Shown piece after piece: positions 1 to 9,708 of a DNA stretch of 64,000 nucleotides. The stretch's first letter is position 1, and the number at the start of each line of letters is the position of its first letter. Where the stretch lies: the NCBI RefSeq assembly GCF_900107665.1, contig NZ_FNQT01000001.1:1218398-1282397 (forward strand), in the 5' to 3' direction. The position numbers and the translations under genes were made by a program. The stretch comes from Haloplanus vescus (GTDB lineage Archaea > Halobacteriota > Halobacteria > Halobacteriales > Haloferacaceae). The notes under the pieces are model-generated. The model worked only from the letters and a program-made list of their open reading frames with translations. It had not been told where the DNA came from and did no database searches.

Positions 1-794
1 AAGCGGGGCTGTTGCTCGCGGAGATTCAGACGGCAGGGCTGGCGACGATTCAGACCCGGATGGACGAGGTGGCGGGGACGCCGTTCCCGCACGTCGAGCT
101 CACGACGGACAAGCCAGCGCTCTCGCTGCTCTGCTCGCAGAAGGCGGGCTGGGAGCTCGTCAGCGAGAGCGTTGACGGCCTCGGGTCGGGACCGGCGCGC
201 GCACTCGTCGGCGAGGAACACGAGTTCGAAGTCGTGGGCTACTACGACGAGTTCGACCTGACGGTGCTGACCATCGAGGCGTCGACGCTCCCGGGCGAGG
301 ACGCCGCCGAACAGGTGGCCGACCGCGCGGGCGTCTCGCCGAGCGGCGTCTTCCTGCCCACGTATCCCACGGGGTCGATGGCAGGAAGCGTCAGCGCCGC
401 GGCCCGTGCCCCCGAACTCGCGCTGTTCCGGCTGTTCGAACTCGGCTACGACCCGACGGACGTGGTGTCGGCCGCCGGGAGCGCCCCGGTCGCCCCGGTG
501 AGCCACGACGAGGGCGTCGCGATGGGGCGGACGAACGACGCGCTGGCCTACGGCGGGCAGGTGTATCTGCAGGTGCGCGAGGACTTCGACCGGTTCGACG
601 AGGTGCCCTCCACCGCGGCCGACGAGTACGATACGCCCTTCGAACAGGTGTTCGAGGACGCCGACTGGGACTTCTACGAGGTGCCCGAATCCGTGTTTGC
701 CCCCGCGCAGGTGACTATCGACGTCATCAACGGGCCGACCTACGCGCTGGGTGAGACGAACCACGACCTGCTGGCCGAGTCGTTCGGGCTGTGA
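1..794 (+). CDS. mch: Methenyltetrahydromethanopterin cyclohydrolase, 5' truncated by the window edge
   Basis: Interconverts methenyl- and formyl-tetrahydropterin in the archaeal C1 pathway; in haloarchaea the pathway serves folate-like C1 metabolism, not methanogenesis. About 263 residues are visible, against roughly 310 for the family. The reading frame is open from base 3, upstream of the first visible possible start (TTG at 12), so the true start lies outside the window. Family-like stretches are SLLCSQKAGW, VFLPTYPTGS, ALAYGGQVYL and the terminal INGPTYALGETNHDLL. The stop overlaps the GTG start of the next gene by 3-4 bases, suggesting co-transcription. Confident of the family from overall resemblance to archaeal Mch. 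Confidence 0.88.
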   Translation, partial: AGLLLAEIQTAGLATIQTRMDEVAGTPFPHVELTTDKPALSLLCSQKAGWELVSESVDGLGSGPARALVGEEHEFEVVGYYDEFDLTVLTIEASTLPGEDAAEQVADRAGVSPSGVFLPTYPTGSMAGSVSAAARAPELALFRLFELGYDPTDVVSAAGSAPVAPVSHDEGVAMGRTNDALAYGGQVYLQVREDFDRFDEVPSTAADEYDTPFEQVFEDADWDFYEVPESVFAPAQVTIDVINGPTYALGETNHDLLAESFGL

Positions 795-1270
795 AGTTCA
801 AGCCCGTTCCCCCCGCGCCCGACGAGTTCGAGTTCGTCGCCCGCGCCCAGGGAGCGGTGCCGCGCGTGCCGGACAGCGAGGCCGACTGCTGTGCCCGCCT
901 CGTGGACCGACTCGACCTGTCCACGCGCGACGACGCCCGGACGTGGCTCACCTTCCTCCGGGCGCTCGAACTGGTGACCGAGACGCCGACCGGCTACCGC
1001 CGGACCGAGACGGAGCCGACGGTGCCGGACTGTCGCGCGGCGTTTCTCGACCGGGTGTTCGTCGCGAGTGCGGTCCACGACGCGCTGGCCGCAGAACCGC
1101 AGACGCCCGAGTCGGCGTTCGCGGCGGTTCGGGAACGGGTGCCGACGTGGGAGCGCCACCGCGACCCGTCGTGGGAGGCCACGTGGCGGGAACGCATCGC
1201 GCGACTCCTGGATTGGCTCGTCCTGTTCGAGGCCGCAGAGCGCGTCGACGACGGATTCCGGGTCCGTTAA
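791..1270 (+). CDS. Uncharacterised haloarchaeal protein, 159 aa
   Basis: Not recognised beyond being haloarchaeal in character. It is a soluble, acidic protein starting MKFKPVPPAPDEFEFV at a GTG that overlaps the mch stop codon, so translational coupling to mch is likely. The residues from about 35 to 85 (LVDRLDLSTRDDARTWLTFLRALELV) look like a helical, possibly winged-helix-type fold, and two tryptophan-rich stretches follow (VPTWERHRDPSWEATW). No signal peptide, membrane segment or metal-binding cysteine pair is visible. A role connected to mch would be inference from the overlap alone. Confidence 0.7.
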   Translation: MKFKPVPPAPDEFEFVARAQGAVPRVPDSEADCCARLVDRLDLSTRDDARTWLTFLRALELVTETPTGYRRTETEPTVPDCRAAFLDRVFVASAVHDALAAEPQTPESAFAAVRERVPTWERHRDPSWEATWRERIARLLDWLVLFEAAERVDDGFRVR

Positions 1271-1295
1271 CTCGCCCGGCCGTCTATCGCCGGCA

Positions 1296-1805
1296 ATGGC
1301 CGACGACTACGGCGGCGTCATCGGCGCGTTCCCCTACGCCTTCCGCGCGAGCGACTCGTGGCTGTTCCGGTCGTACGTCGTCCTCGGCGGGCTAGTGACC
1401 GTCGCGGTGGGGCTCCTGTTCGTCACGGCGGTCATCGGCGTCATCGCCGGGACGACGGGCGGCCGCGGCGGGAACCTGACGCTCTCGCGCTCGTTTTTCG
1501 CCGTGGTGGGCCTGTTCGTCGTGGTGCCGCTGGTGGCGCCCGTGCTGTTCGTGGCGCGACGACACCGACGACGCGAGGGCGTCGCCGACCGGTACGACGC
1601 TGCCCTCGGACTGACGGGCTACTTGTTCGTCGCGTCGCTCTACGTCGGCCTCGTGATTTCGGTGCCGCCCGGCCAGCAGACGGCGACGACGGGTGCCCTC
1701 GCCCCCGTCGTCGAGACGCTGTACGGACTCCCCCAGTTCGCGGGCGTCGTGCCGCCGCTTGCCGTCAGCGCGCTGATTCTCCTCTGTCACCGTCGGTTGC
1801 GGTGA
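1296..1805 (+). CDS. Small integral membrane protein, 169 aa
   Basis: Start taken at the ATG that gives MADDYGGVIGAFPYAFRASD, 25 bases after the preceding gene; a longer reading from 1068 would overlap that gene and has no support. About four hydrophobic segments are visible, near residues 27-52, 62-86, 98-123 and 145-165, separated by a basic loop (ARRHRRREGVADR). No enzymatic motif is seen. It probably sits in the cytoplasmic membrane and may share a transcript with the two genes upstream. Function unknown. Confidence 0.72.
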   Translation: MADDYGGVIGAFPYAFRASDSWLFRSYVVLGGLVTVAVGLLFVTAVIGVIAGTTGGRGGNLTLSRSFFAVVGLFVVVPLVAPVLFVARRHRRREGVADRYDAALGLTGYLFVASLYVGLVISVPPGQQTATTGALAPVVETLYGLPQFAGVVPPLAVSALILLCHRRLR

Positions 1806-1936
1806 GGGTGCGAAGGCCGTGGACGCAGTTTCCGGAGCGGGGTCGCGTGAGCCGCCAGAGAGGCACCATCGCCTCGGACCCGAGCGACGGGACGCGTGAC
1901 GAAACCCCGAAACGGCTCGGCCGCCTACGGGGTCGC

Positions 1937-2413
1937 ATGACCGACGAGACGGAGAAGACGGGGACGTTCCTCGTGACTGCGGCCGACGAGGGGAGCGCGG
2001 TCCTCACCGACGTGGACGACGGACAGGTACACACGCTGGCGGACAACCCCGGCGTCGACGCCGGCGAGGCCATCGAGGGGACGGTGGCCGCCGAACCGCC
2101 GCTGGAGGTGGCGTGGCGACTCGTCGACGTGGACGACCGCTGGACCATCAGCGTCGAGGAGAGCGACGAGTCGCCGACGACACACGAGCGTGACTTGGCG
2201 GCCGAGCAGGGCATCGGCGAGATGACGCGCCGGGAGCGGGCAGGCATAGGCGAGATTCACGTGCTGACGGTGACGGAGGAGGAGACCGACGCCGCCGTCG
2301 CGGACGTGCTCGACGACGACGAGGGGCTCCGGTCGCGAGCGGCCCGGCTGGGCGTCGAGCGGGTCGTGGTGCGCTCGGAACCGGGCGTGGTGAGCGTCCG
2401 TTACCTGCCGTGA
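1937..2413 (+). CDS. Haloarchaeal conserved protein, DUF5812-like
   Basis: A 158-residue acidic protein that begins MTDETEKTGTFLVTAAD; this ATG is preferred over longer in-frame readings because the upstream sequence overlaps a real gene. The N-terminal half (residues 10-70, with TFLVTAADEGSAVLTDVDDG and EAIEGTVAAEPPLEVAW) resembles a small beta-barrel. The C-terminal half carries GIGEIHVLTVTEEETDAAV. I associate this family with the secF-secD neighbourhood of haloarchaea and with the name DUF5812, from memory only. No catalytic residues are evident and no function is proposed. Confidence 0.7.
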   Translation: MTDETEKTGTFLVTAADEGSAVLTDVDDGQVHTLADNPGVDAGEAIEGTVAAEPPLEVAWRLVDVDDRWTISVEESDESPTTHERDLAAEQGIGEMTRRERAGIGEIHVLTVTEEETDAAVADVLDDDEGLRSRAARLGVERVVVRSEPGVVSVRYLP

Positions 2414-2474
2414 GCGACGGGCGAGTCCGCTAGACATAAGAAGGCTTAGTAGGCGTCGGGCTGGACCGGCGGGC

Positions 2475-3350
2475 ATGGTAGCGTTCGAAGTACCGGAGAT
2501 CGATTACACCCGGTACACGAATCGTCAGCTCGCGGCAGTCCCGCTCGCCATCCTCGCTGTCGCCCTCCTGATCATCGCAGGATGGTACGTCGTGACCGGC
2601 GCCCCGGTCTCTCCCGGGCTCGACTTCACGGGCGGCGCGGAGCTTCGCGTCGCCGTCGACGCGCCGAGCGACCAAGCACGCGCACAGATTCAAGAGACGT
2701 TCGACCCGGCGCCCGCAACGATTCGGAGCGTCCCGAACGACAACACGTACATCCTGACGTTCCAGACCGATTCGGCGGACATCTCGTCGTTAGAGGAGCA
2801 AGCGAGAGCCGCCGGCTTCGAGGTGGAGTCGAGTTACACCGTCTCGCCCTCGTTCGGTTCGCGGACGCAGATGCTCGCGCTCGGCGGCGTCGCCTTCGCG
2901 TTCGTCGGGATGAGCGTGCTCGTCTTCCTCATGTTCCGGACGTTCGTCCCGTCCATCGCCGTCGTCCTCTCGGCGTTCTCGGACATCGTCGTGCCCGTGG
3001 CGCTGATGAACGTCCTCGGCATCGACCTCACGCTGGGGACCGTCGCCGCACTCCTGATGATTATTGGGTACAGCGTCGACTCCGACATCCTACTCAACAA
3101 CCACATCCTGCGGCGGTCGGGCGGGTTCTACGAATCCACGCACCGCGCGATGCGGACTGGCGTGACGATGACGCTCACGTCGCTCGCGGCGATGGTCGTC
3201 ATGACCATCGTGGCGACGCTGTTCGGCATCCAACTGCTCGCCGCCATCGGGACCGTGCTCGTGTTCGGTCTCACCACTGACCTGATGAACACCTACATGC
3301 TCAATCTCAGCCTCCTCCGCTGGTACAAGTACGAGGGGGTGTCGAACTGA
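2475..3350 (+). CDS. secF: Protein-export membrane protein SecF
   Basis: Membrane partner of SecD that assists Sec-dependent translocation. The 291-residue protein has an N-terminal membrane segment (about residues 20-42), then the SecF signature PGLDFTGGAELRV at about 46-58, an external domain, and five further hydrophobic segments from about residue 130. The conserved intramembrane stretches SVDSDILLNNHILR and the terminal TTDLMNTYMLN are typical of SecF. A TATA-like stretch near 2440 precedes the ATG. The stop shares one base with the secD start, so the pair is translationally coupled. Length and order (secF before secD) are usual for Archaea. Confidence 0.95.
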   Translation: MVAFEVPEIDYTRYTNRQLAAVPLAILAVALLIIAGWYVVTGAPVSPGLDFTGGAELRVAVDAPSDQARAQIQETFDPAPATIRSVPNDNTYILTFQTDSADISSLEEQARAAGFEVESSYTVSPSFGSRTQMLALGGVAFAFVGMSVLVFLMFRTFVPSIAVVLSAFSDIVVPVALMNVLGIDLTLGTVAALLMIIGYSVDSDILLNNHILRRSGGFYESTHRAMRTGVTMTLTSLAAMVVMTIVATLFGIQLLAAIGTVLVFGLTTDLMNTYMLNLSLLRWYKYEGVSN

Positions 3351-4903
3351 TGGGGACGTTCCGAGACAACTGGCGAATCTTCGTCCTCGTGTTCGTCCTC
3401 ATGGCCAGCCTGTTCGCCCTGTTCTCGCCGACGATGGCACAGGGTGGGACGGAGACGTCCGGCCTCGCGAACGACGGCCCGACCAACCTCCAGTACGGTC
3501 TGCAGCTCTCCGGCGGGACGCGAATTCGCGCGCCGCTGGTCGGCGTGACCGCGACCGAGGTCGAGTACGGGTCCGAGGAGGCCCCGGAGGTCGAGCGAGC
3601 AGTCGCGAACGAACTCGACAACACGACGGTCGCGGACGTGATTGCACGGCCCGGGACGGACGGAGCGGGCACCGTCGAGGTGACTACCGAAGGCGTCACG
3701 CCGGCGGAACTCGGCACCGCCCTCGACGCGGCGGGCTACTCCTACGGTGAGACGCGAGACGGCGTCACCGAGGAGACGCGCAGTCAGACGGTCGACATCC
3801 TCTCGAACAAAATCAACGAAGCGGGTCTCTCCGGTGGGACCGTCCAGCAGATTACCAGCGGGAACGACCACTTCATCCTCATCGAGGTGCCCGACGAGAA
3901 CCGGCAGAACGTCGAGGAGCTGGTGAACCAGCGCGGGAGCGTGCGCGTCGACGTCTACTACCCGACGAACGGCGAGTACCAGCAAGAGACCGTGCTCGAA
4001 CGCGACGACTTCCAGAGCATCGGTAACGCCCGACAGGGCGGCGAGGGGCAACTCCCCAACGTCCCCGTCGTGGTGCGCGAGAGCGCCGCACCCCCGTTCC
4101 AGCAGCGGATGGTGGAGACGGGCGTCGCGGCCCAAGGTGGCTCCACCTGTCGATACGGGACGGCCCCGAACAGCACCGACGCGTGTATGCTCCTCGTCGT
4201 CGACGGCGAAGTCGTCAACGCCTTCGGGATGAGTCCCGGCCTCGCCGGCGACATGCGCACCGGCGACTGGGCGGACGACCCGCGATTCATCCTGCAGACG
4301 CAGAACTTCAGCGGCGCCCGCGAGGTGGCTATCAACCTGCGCGCCGGTGCGCTGCCCGCCCCCCTCGACATCGGCCCGGACGGTGAAGGTACGTCCTCGT
4401 ACATCTCGCCGAGCCAGGGGACGCAGTTCCGTGTCGACTCGCTGCTGACCGGCCTCATCGCCGTCCTCGCCGTCGCAGGGGTCGTCTTCCTGCGCTACGG
4501 CGAGGCTGAAGTGGCCCTGCCGATGATCGTCACCGCGCTCTCCGAGGTGATCATCCTCCTCGGGTTCGCGGCCGGCATCGGCTACCCACTCGACCTGTCG
4601 GTCATCGCCGGGTTCATCGCCGTCATCGGGACGGGGGTGGACGACCTCATCATCATCGCCGACGAGGTGATGTCGGAGGGCGACGTGAACAGTCGTCGCG
4701 TGTTCCAGTCGCGCTTCCGCAAGGCGTTCTGGGTCATCGGCGCCGCCGCCGCGACGACCATCATCGCCATGAGTCCGCTGGCCGTCCTCTCGCTGGGCGA
4801 CCTGCAGGGCTTCGCCATCTTCACCATCCTCGGCGTCGTCGTGGGCGTCCTCCTCACGCGTCCGGCGTACGGGGACATCCTCCGGGCGCTCATGACGCGC
4901 TGA
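3350..4903 (+). CDS. secD: Protein-export membrane protein SecD
   Basis: Forms the SecDF accessory complex with SecF. The 517-residue protein has one N-terminal membrane segment (about residues 8-32), the conserved QLSGGTRIRAPL (SecD D1 motif), a large extracellular domain with the IDGPDGEG-like stretch near residue 340, and five C-terminal membrane segments. The last part contains GTGVDDLIIIADEVMSEG, the counterpart of the RND-family acidic motif in membrane segment four. Archaeal SecD and SecF lack SecA, so their energy source is not known from the sequence. The gene ends 21 bases before the convergent rnhB. Confidence 0.95.
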   Translation: MGTFRDNWRIFVLVFVLMASLFALFSPTMAQGGTETSGLANDGPTNLQYGLQLSGGTRIRAPLVGVTATEVEYGSEEAPEVERAVANELDNTTVADVIARPGTDGAGTVEVTTEGVTPAELGTALDAAGYSYGETRDGVTEETRSQTVDILSNKINEAGLSGGTVQQITSGNDHFILIEVPDENRQNVEELVNQRGSVRVDVYYPTNGEYQQETVLERDDFQSIGNARQGGEGQLPNVPVVVRESAAPPFQQRMVETGVAAQGGSTCRYGTAPNSTDACMLLVVDGEVVNAFGMSPGLAGDMRTGDWADDPRFILQTQNFSGAREVAINLRAGALPAPLDIGPDGEGTSSYISPSQGTQFRVDSLLTGLIAVLAVAGVVFLRYGEAEVALPMIVTALSEVIILLGFAAGIGYPLDLSVIAGFIAVIGTGVDDLIIIADEVMSEGDVNSRRVFQSRFRKAFWVIGAAAATTIIAMSPLAVLSLGDLQGFAIFTILGVVVGVLLTRPAYGDILRALMTR

Positions 4904-4924
4904 GGCCGTCGGAAAGTTTCTTCT

Positions 4925-5563
4925 TCAGAAATCCGCGAGCGATGACTGCGCGTCCGCGTCGAGGACGTCGTCACAGGTCGACCACGACGCCCGCGCACAC
5001 GCCGGCAACTCGCCCTCGTCGCGGACGTACTCGGCCAGAAAGGTTCGCGTTCGCTCGTCGCTTGGGTAGCCACTTCCCACGTCGCCGTAGCGGTCGGTCA
5101 ACGCCTCGATTCGAGCGTCACGCTCCACCTTCGCGACGATACTCGCGGCCGCGACGTGGGCGTGGTGCTCGTCGGCCCGATGCTCCGCCTGCACCGTCAC
5201 CTCGGCGTCGACGCCCGCCGTCACGCGCCGGCCGAATCGCTCGGCGTCCACGTCGCCGGCGTCGACGACGACGGCGTCCCCGTCGGCCGCGACGCTCGCG
5301 ATGGCCTCCGCTTGTCCCGCGACGGTCAACCCGTTCATGTCCGTCTCGGGGTCGTCGATGCGGGCTGGCGTAATCACTGCGACACCGACGTCGACGGCGT
5401 CGGCATCGCGGAGTCGGTCGGCAAGTTCGCGGCGCCGGGCGGGCGCGAGGCGCTTCGAGTCGTCGACTCTCGCCGGGATAGCGTCGGCGGGCGCCCGCAC
5501 CGCCGCCGCGACCATCGGTCCGAGCACCGGCCCCTTGCCTGCCTCGTCGGCCCCGAGCTGCAT
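4925..5563 (-). CDS. rnhB: Ribonuclease HII
   Basis: Cleaves the RNA strand of RNA-DNA hybrids and removes single ribonucleotides from DNA. Visible are the N-terminal DEAGKGPVLGP (first catalytic Asp-Glu pair), VDDSKRLAPARR, a central VVVDAGDVD with a further acidic site, and EHRADEHHAHVAAASIVAKVERDARI, which holds the last catalytic aspartate and the characteristic SIVAKVERD helix. At 212 residues it matches archaeal RNase HII. It converges on secD with only 21 bases between. Confidence 0.95.
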   Translation of the reverse strand: MQLGADEAGKGPVLGPMVAAAVRAPADAIPARVDDSKRLAPARRRELADRLRDADAVDVGVAVITPARIDDPETDMNGLTVAGQAEAIASVAADGDAVVVDAGDVDAERFGRRVTAGVDAEVTVQAEHRADEHHAHVAAASIVAKVERDARIEALTDRYGDVGSGYPSDERTRTFLAEYVRDEGELPACARASWSTCDDVLDADAQSSLADF

Positions 5564-5599
5564 ACCGGCAGGTCGACGGTCGGCGACAAAACCGTTCGG

Positions 5600-5716
5600 T
5601 TAGTCGTCCGCCGGCGGCGTCAGCGTCGGCGTCGCGGCCTCCGTGTCGCCCTCGTCCTCGTCGCTCTCGGCGTACCGCTCCGCGATCAGGTCGATCGGCT
5701 TGTGATGGTGGCACAT
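5600..5716 (-). CDS. 38-residue Cys-His-rich small protein
   Basis: Reads MCHHHKPIDLIAERYAESDE followed by an acidic, Thr/Pro-rich tail ending PPADD. The CHHH start is suggestive of metal binding, and the PIDLIAERY helix looks structured. It lies upstream of rnhB on the same strand, and a potential TATA-like stretch is present in the 110-base gap to the divergent hydrolase gene. Codon choice follows the genome bias. I have the impression that similar short proteins beginning MCHH occur in other haloarchaea, but I cannot verify that here. Confidence 0.6.
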   Translation of the reverse strand: MCHHHKPIDLIAERYAESDEDEGDTEAATPTLTPPADD

Positions 5717-5826
5717 GATTCGATCCTCACACTAGTTGTCACTGCAGCGGAAAAAGCGTTTGGGCGGGCCAGCCACCCGCGTAGCCACGCGAATTCCGCC
5801 CTTTCAAGTATGCAGTATGGTAACAT

Positions 5827-6642
5827 ATGGATATGACACGCATCGAGGTTGCCGACGGCGTCGAACTACACGTCCACGACATCGGGACGGGCGACCCGAT
5901 AGTGTTCGTTCACGGCTGGCCGCTCGACCACCGGATGTTCGAGTCACAGTACCCGCACCTGCTCGACGAGGGGATGCGCTGTATCGGCATCGACCTCCGT
6001 GGGTTCGGTGAGTCCGACAAGCCCTACGGGGAGTACGGGTACGACACGTTCGCCGACGACGTGAAGGCCGTCCTCGAAGCGATGGACCTCGACGACGTGA
6101 CGCTCGTCGGGTTCTCGATGGGCGGCGGCGTCGTCACACGCTACATGGGACGCCACGACGAGGCACACGTCGGCAGACTCGCCCTTCTCGGCGCCGCGAG
6201 TCCGTGTCTCATCGAGCGATCCGACTACCCGCAGGGGCTTCCAGAGGGTGCACTCGACGACTTCATCGCGGGCGCTCGCGCCGCCCGGCCGGAACTGATG
6301 ACACAGATTACCGAACTGCTCTTCCACCAAGAGCAGAGCGAGGAACTGAAACGCTACCTCTGGACGCTGGGCATGCAGGCCTCCCAGCAGGCGACTGTCG
6401 CGGCGGCGGAGACGTTCCGCGACGCCGACCTGCGGCCCGATATGGAATCCATCACGGTGCCGACGCTCGTCTGTCACGGCACCCACGACGAAATCGTGCC
6501 GTTCGACGTCGCCGCGCCGGTGCTCGACGACGGCATCGAAAGCGCCGACCTCGTCCGATTCGAGGAGAGCGGCCACGGACTCACCGCGGACGAGCCAGAG
6601 AAACTGAATCGCACGCTGACCGACTTCGTTCGGGAGGCGTAG
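5827..6642 (+). CDS. Alpha/beta-fold hydrolase
   Basis: A 271-residue alpha/beta hydrolase of the haloperoxidase/epoxide-hydrolase-like group. It shows the oxyanion-hole motif VFVHGWPLDHRMF (about residues 27-39), RGFGESDKPYGEYGYD, the nucleophile elbow VGFSMGGG (Ser about 98), the acid in CHGTHDEIVP and the catalytic histidine in ESGHGLTADEPEKLN. The layout strongly resembles non-haem chloroperoxidase-type esterases. Substrate cannot be deduced. The start ATG is about 25 bases after an AT-rich TATA-like stretch (5801-5812), consistent with a leaderless message; a second ATG lies two codons in. Confidence 0.9.
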   Translation: MDMTRIEVADGVELHVHDIGTGDPIVFVHGWPLDHRMFESQYPHLLDEGMRCIGIDLRGFGESDKPYGEYGYDTFADDVKAVLEAMDLDDVTLVGFSMGGGVVTRYMGRHDEAHVGRLALLGAASPCLIERSDYPQGLPEGALDDFIAGARAARPELMTQITELLFHQEQSEELKRYLWTLGMQASQQATVAAAETFRDADLRPDMESITVPTLVCHGTHDEIVPFDVAAPVLDDGIESADLVRFEESGHGLTADEPEKLNRTLTDFVREA

Positions 6643-6672
6643 AAGGACTCGGTGAAAGGTCGTGTCGGCCGA

Positions 6673-7212
6673 CTACTGCTCGGCCACGCGCTCGGCGAAC
6701 TTCTCGCGGACCTTCTGTAACTTCGGCCGAATCTGCATCTGGCAGTACGCTCGCTCGGGGTTGTTCGCGTAGTAGTCCTGGTGGTAGTCCTCGGCCTCGT
6801 AGAACGTCTCCAGCGGTTCGACTTCGGTGACGATGGGGTCGTCGTAGGCGTCAGCGAGGCGGTCGATGGTCGCTTCGGCGAGTTCTCGCTGTTCGTCGTC
6901 GTGATAGAAGATGGCAGAGCGGTACTGCGACCCCACGTCCGGCCCCTGCCGGTTCTCAGTCGTCGGGTTGTGGAGCGCGAAGAACACCTCCAGCAGGTCG
7001 CCGTAGGAGAGTCGGTCGGTGTCGTAGGCTATCTGGACGGCCTCGGCGTGGCCGGTCGACCCGGAGCACACCTCGTCGTAGGTGGGGTCAGATACGTCGC
7101 CGCCGCAGTAGCCCGAGGTGACGCTGTGGACGCCGTCGAGTTCCTGAAACGGGGCTTCGAGACACCAGAAACACCCGCCCGCGAGCGTCGCTGTGGCGTG
7201 GTCGTCTGTCAT
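6673..7212 (-). CDS. msrA: Peptide-methionine (S)-S-oxide reductase
   Basis: Repairs oxidised methionine residues. The 179-residue protein has the MsrA active site [11 protein letters not shown] at residues 12-22, [12 protein letters not shown], the substrate-binding [11 protein letters not shown], and [21 protein letters not shown]. All are family hallmarks. The thioredoxin-resolving cysteines of the longer bacterial C-terminal tails are limited here to YCQMQIRPK near residue 158. It lies in the same orientation as pus10, 37 bases downstream of it. Very sure. Confidence 0.96.
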   Translation of the reverse strand: MTDDHATATLAGGCFWCLEAPFQELDGVHSVTSGYCGGDVSDPTYDEVCSGSTGHAEAVQIAYDTDRLSYGDLLEVFFALHNPTTENRQGPDVGSQYRSAIFYHDDEQRELAEATIDRLADAYDDPIVTEVEPLETFYEAEDYHQDYYANNPERAYCQMQIRPKLQKVREKFAERVAEQ

Positions 7213-7249
7213 GGGCGCGTGTAGGCACCGGACGCCTATGTACCCCGCG

Positions 7250-8530
7250 CTACGCGAAGTAGTCCTCGTCCGCGAAGGGTTCGTCCTCGCCTTCGACAGC
7301 GAGTACGTCGAGAGCGGTGACGCGCGCGCCGACGCCGAGGAGGTCGGCGAGGCTCGGCTCCGTCCGGCCGTCGTCGCCCGAGATGAGTTCCTTGATGTAG
7401 AGGCCGCCGGCGCCGTGAATCTCGACGGTGGCGTGCTGGTCGTCGTCGAGTTCGCCCGAGGCGGCGTACACCTCGCGAGTGCGGGTCAGGTTCGCGCGCC
7501 GGTGGTCGACGCGCTGGGGTGTGTACTGCTCTATCGTCGCACCGTCGAGTTTAGCGAGGGCGTCGTCGAGGGCGTCGGCGTCGATTGGGTCGTCGAACTC
7601 GACGACGGCGCGGTAGGTCTTGCTCGCGTCCAAGCGCTTGACGCGTTCGACCATGTCGTAGGCGGCGCGGCGGAGGCCTTCGACTTCGACGGCGCCGTCG
7701 GCGAAGGCGTTGATGTCGTCTTCGAGGCGGTCGGTGTCGATAGCGCGGCGCCGCGGTTCCTTCACCTCAACGACGAAGGGGCGGCCGGTGCCGAGCATCA
7801 GGGCGTCGACGTCCTCACGGCCCGCGCCGTGGAAGACGGCGTCGACGCCGTCCATCACGTCCTCGACGAGGGGGGCGACGAAGCCCTCGACGCTGTCGTC
7901 GTAGAGGTAGCCCGACCCGCCGCAGTGGTCGCAGGGCTGGCTCCCCTGTCGTCCGCTGCCGTCGCACTCGCGGCAGGGCCACTCGGTCTGGGGGATGTCG
8001 CGTTCGAGTTTGCGGTAGCGACCGTAGACGAAGGCGGAGTTTATCTCCGTCTCGACGCGGTCGGCGTCGAAGTCGATGAGAAACTGTACGTCCGGGCGCT
8101 GGAAGTCGACTTCGGTGTCGGTGAGGCGGCCGACGAGTTTGCCGACCTCGCGGTTGAATTCGGACTTGAACAGTTCGCCGGCGTCCGCGTCGGCGCCGAT
8201 TTCCTCGCGGAGCATGCGTTCGTTCTCCTCGACGAGCGGAGGCGTCCGCGTCCCGACCTGATAGGTGTCGAACTCGATGTCGGTGACGGACTCGGCGGCG
8301 CGTTCGGCCCAGTCGTCGAAGGCGGCACACCGACCCTCACACACCCAGCAGTCTTCGGTGTCGACGGGGTCGAACGGCTCGTCGTCGTCGAGGGCGGCGG
8401 CGACGCGGAGCGAGCGACCACGCTCGGCGTTGGTCAGTCCGAAGCTCCGGTCGGCGAAGACGCGCCCGAGACACGCGTCACACACCGGTCCGGTCGCGGC
8501 GAGCTGGCGCGCGTCGTCGAGGAGGCTCAT
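7250..8530 (-). CDS. pus10: tRNA pseudouridine(54/55) synthase Pus10
   Basis: Converts U54 and U55 of the tRNA T-loop to pseudouridine, a job done by TruB in bacteria. The 426-residue protein begins with a cysteine-rich THUMP-like region ([17 protein letters not shown]), has a central zinc-finger-like [20 protein letters not shown] at about 218-237, and carries the catalytic-site block [19 protein letters not shown] near 275-293. The C-terminal half ends with a typical [20 protein letters not shown]1-methylation of pseudouridine 54 would be performed by TrmY, whose gene is also in this window at 24475-25065. Confidence 0.95.
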   Translation of the reverse strand: MSLLDDARQLAATGPVCDACLGRVFADRSFGLTNAERGRSLRVAAALDDDEPFDPVDTEDCWVCEGRCAAFDDWAERAAESVTDIEFDTYQVGTRTPPLVEENERMLREEIGADADAGELFKSEFNREVGKLVGRLTDTEVDFQRPDVQFLIDFDADRVETEINSAFVYGRYRKLERDIPQTEWPCRECDGSGRQGSQPCDHCGGSGYLYDDSVEGFVAPLVEDVMDGVDAVFHGAGREDVDALMLGTGRPFVVEVKEPRRRAIDTDRLEDDINAFADGAVEVEGLRRAAYDMVERVKRLDASKTYRAVVEFDDPIDADALDDALAKLDGATIEQYTPQRVDHRRANLTRTREVYAASGELDDDQHATVEIHGAGGLYIKELISGDDGRTEPSLADLLGVGARVTALDVLAVEGEDEPFADEDYFA

Positions 8531-8638
8531 ACAGAGACAGGACGCGGCACCCGTAACTGTCTTGCCATCTTCGACGGCCCACCACGGTCAGCGAGCGGTA
8601 TACGAAGGTTCTTGCCGGCGGCGACTGCGTTGCTAACC

Positions 8639-9652
8639 ATGACGAGCGTCAAGGAGTTCCGCGTCGAACGGGAACCGACGGCGACGACGACCGGACGCGG
8701 ACGCTTTGCCTTCACCGACGACTACTCCGTCTTCGACTGGGGGCAGATGCCCGACCAGATTCCGGACAAGGGGCGGAGCCTCTGTACGATGGGCGCGTTC
8801 AACTTCGAACTGCTGGAAGACGAAGGCGTCCCCACCCACTACCGCGGCGTGGGACCGGACGCCGTCCCGCTTGCGGAGGCCGACGACGCGCCGCGCGAAC
8901 TCGCCATCGACCTCGTGCAGGTGCCGGACCTCCCCTTCGAGGACGGTACCTACGACTACGACGCCTACCACGCGGCGGCGGGGGACAACTACCTGATTCC
9001 GCTCGAAATCGTCTTCCGAAACACGGTCCCGGTCGGGTCGAGTCTCCGGTCCCGGGGCGACCCGTCCGACTACGGCGTGGACTACGACTCGTGGCCCGAC
9101 GAGACCGTTCAGCTTCCCGAACCGGTCGTCGAGTTCTCGACGAAGTACGAGGAGCAGGACCGCTATCTCGACCGCGCGGCGGCCGACCGTATCGCCGGCG
9201 CCGCCGATATCGACGCGCTTGACGACCTGGCGCGGACGGTGAACCGCGTCGTCACCGAACAGGCGAGTAGAACGGGCTTCGTCCACGAGGACGGCAAGAT
9301 AGAGTGCCTGTACGACGACGGAACGATAGCCGTCGCGGACGTGGTCGGCACCTTCGACGAGAACCGCTTCGCCTACGACCGGCAGGAGGTGTCCAAGGAA
9401 GTGGTGCGCCAGTACTACAAGCGCGCCCACCCCGAGTGGGTGGAGGCGGTGAGCGAGGCGAAAGCGGAAGCGGACGAGCGAGGCGTGGCCGACTGGCGCG
9501 AGCTGTGTTCGGTGTCGCCCGACCCCCTCCCGTCGTCGGTCGTCGACGCCGTCGCGGAGATGTACGCGGCGGGCGCGAACGCCTACACCGCCGAGGCGTG
9601 GTTCGACGCGCCGCGCATCGACGACGCCGTGGACGCGGTCCGGAATCTGTAA
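8639..9652 (+). CDS. purC: Phosphoribosylaminoimidazole-succinocarboxamide synthase
   Basis: Catalyses the SAICAR step of purine synthesis. The start is the ATG giving [19 protein letters not shown]; longer in-frame readings run through pus10 on the other strand and are discarded. The protein is about 337 residues, longer than bacterial PurC (about 240) as is usual in haloarchaea. Recognisable elements are [27 protein letters not shown] in two parts, [40 protein letters not shown] and [22 protein letters not shown]. The latter is an ATP/Mg-binding acidic block. purS and purQ follow directly on the same strand. Confidence 0.94.
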   Translation: MTSVKEFRVEREPTATTTGRGRFAFTDDYSVFDWGQMPDQIPDKGRSLCTMGAFNFELLEDEGVPTHYRGVGPDAVPLAEADDAPRELAIDLVQVPDLPFEDGTYDYDAYHAAAGDNYLIPLEIVFRNTVPVGSSLRSRGDPSDYGVDYDSWPDETVQLPEPVVEFSTKYEEQDRYLDRAAADRIAGAADIDALDDLARTVNRVVTEQASRTGFVHEDGKIECLYDDGTIAVADVVGTFDENRFAYDRQEVSKEVVRQYYKRAHPEWVEAVSEAKAEADERGVADWRELCSVSPDPLPSSVVDAVAEMYAAGANAYTAEAWFDAPRIDDAVDAVRNL

Positions 9653-9708
9653 CGGACGCCACGGCGACTCCAAAACGGCTTTTGCGGACGGCCACCCACC
9701 AGCGACCG

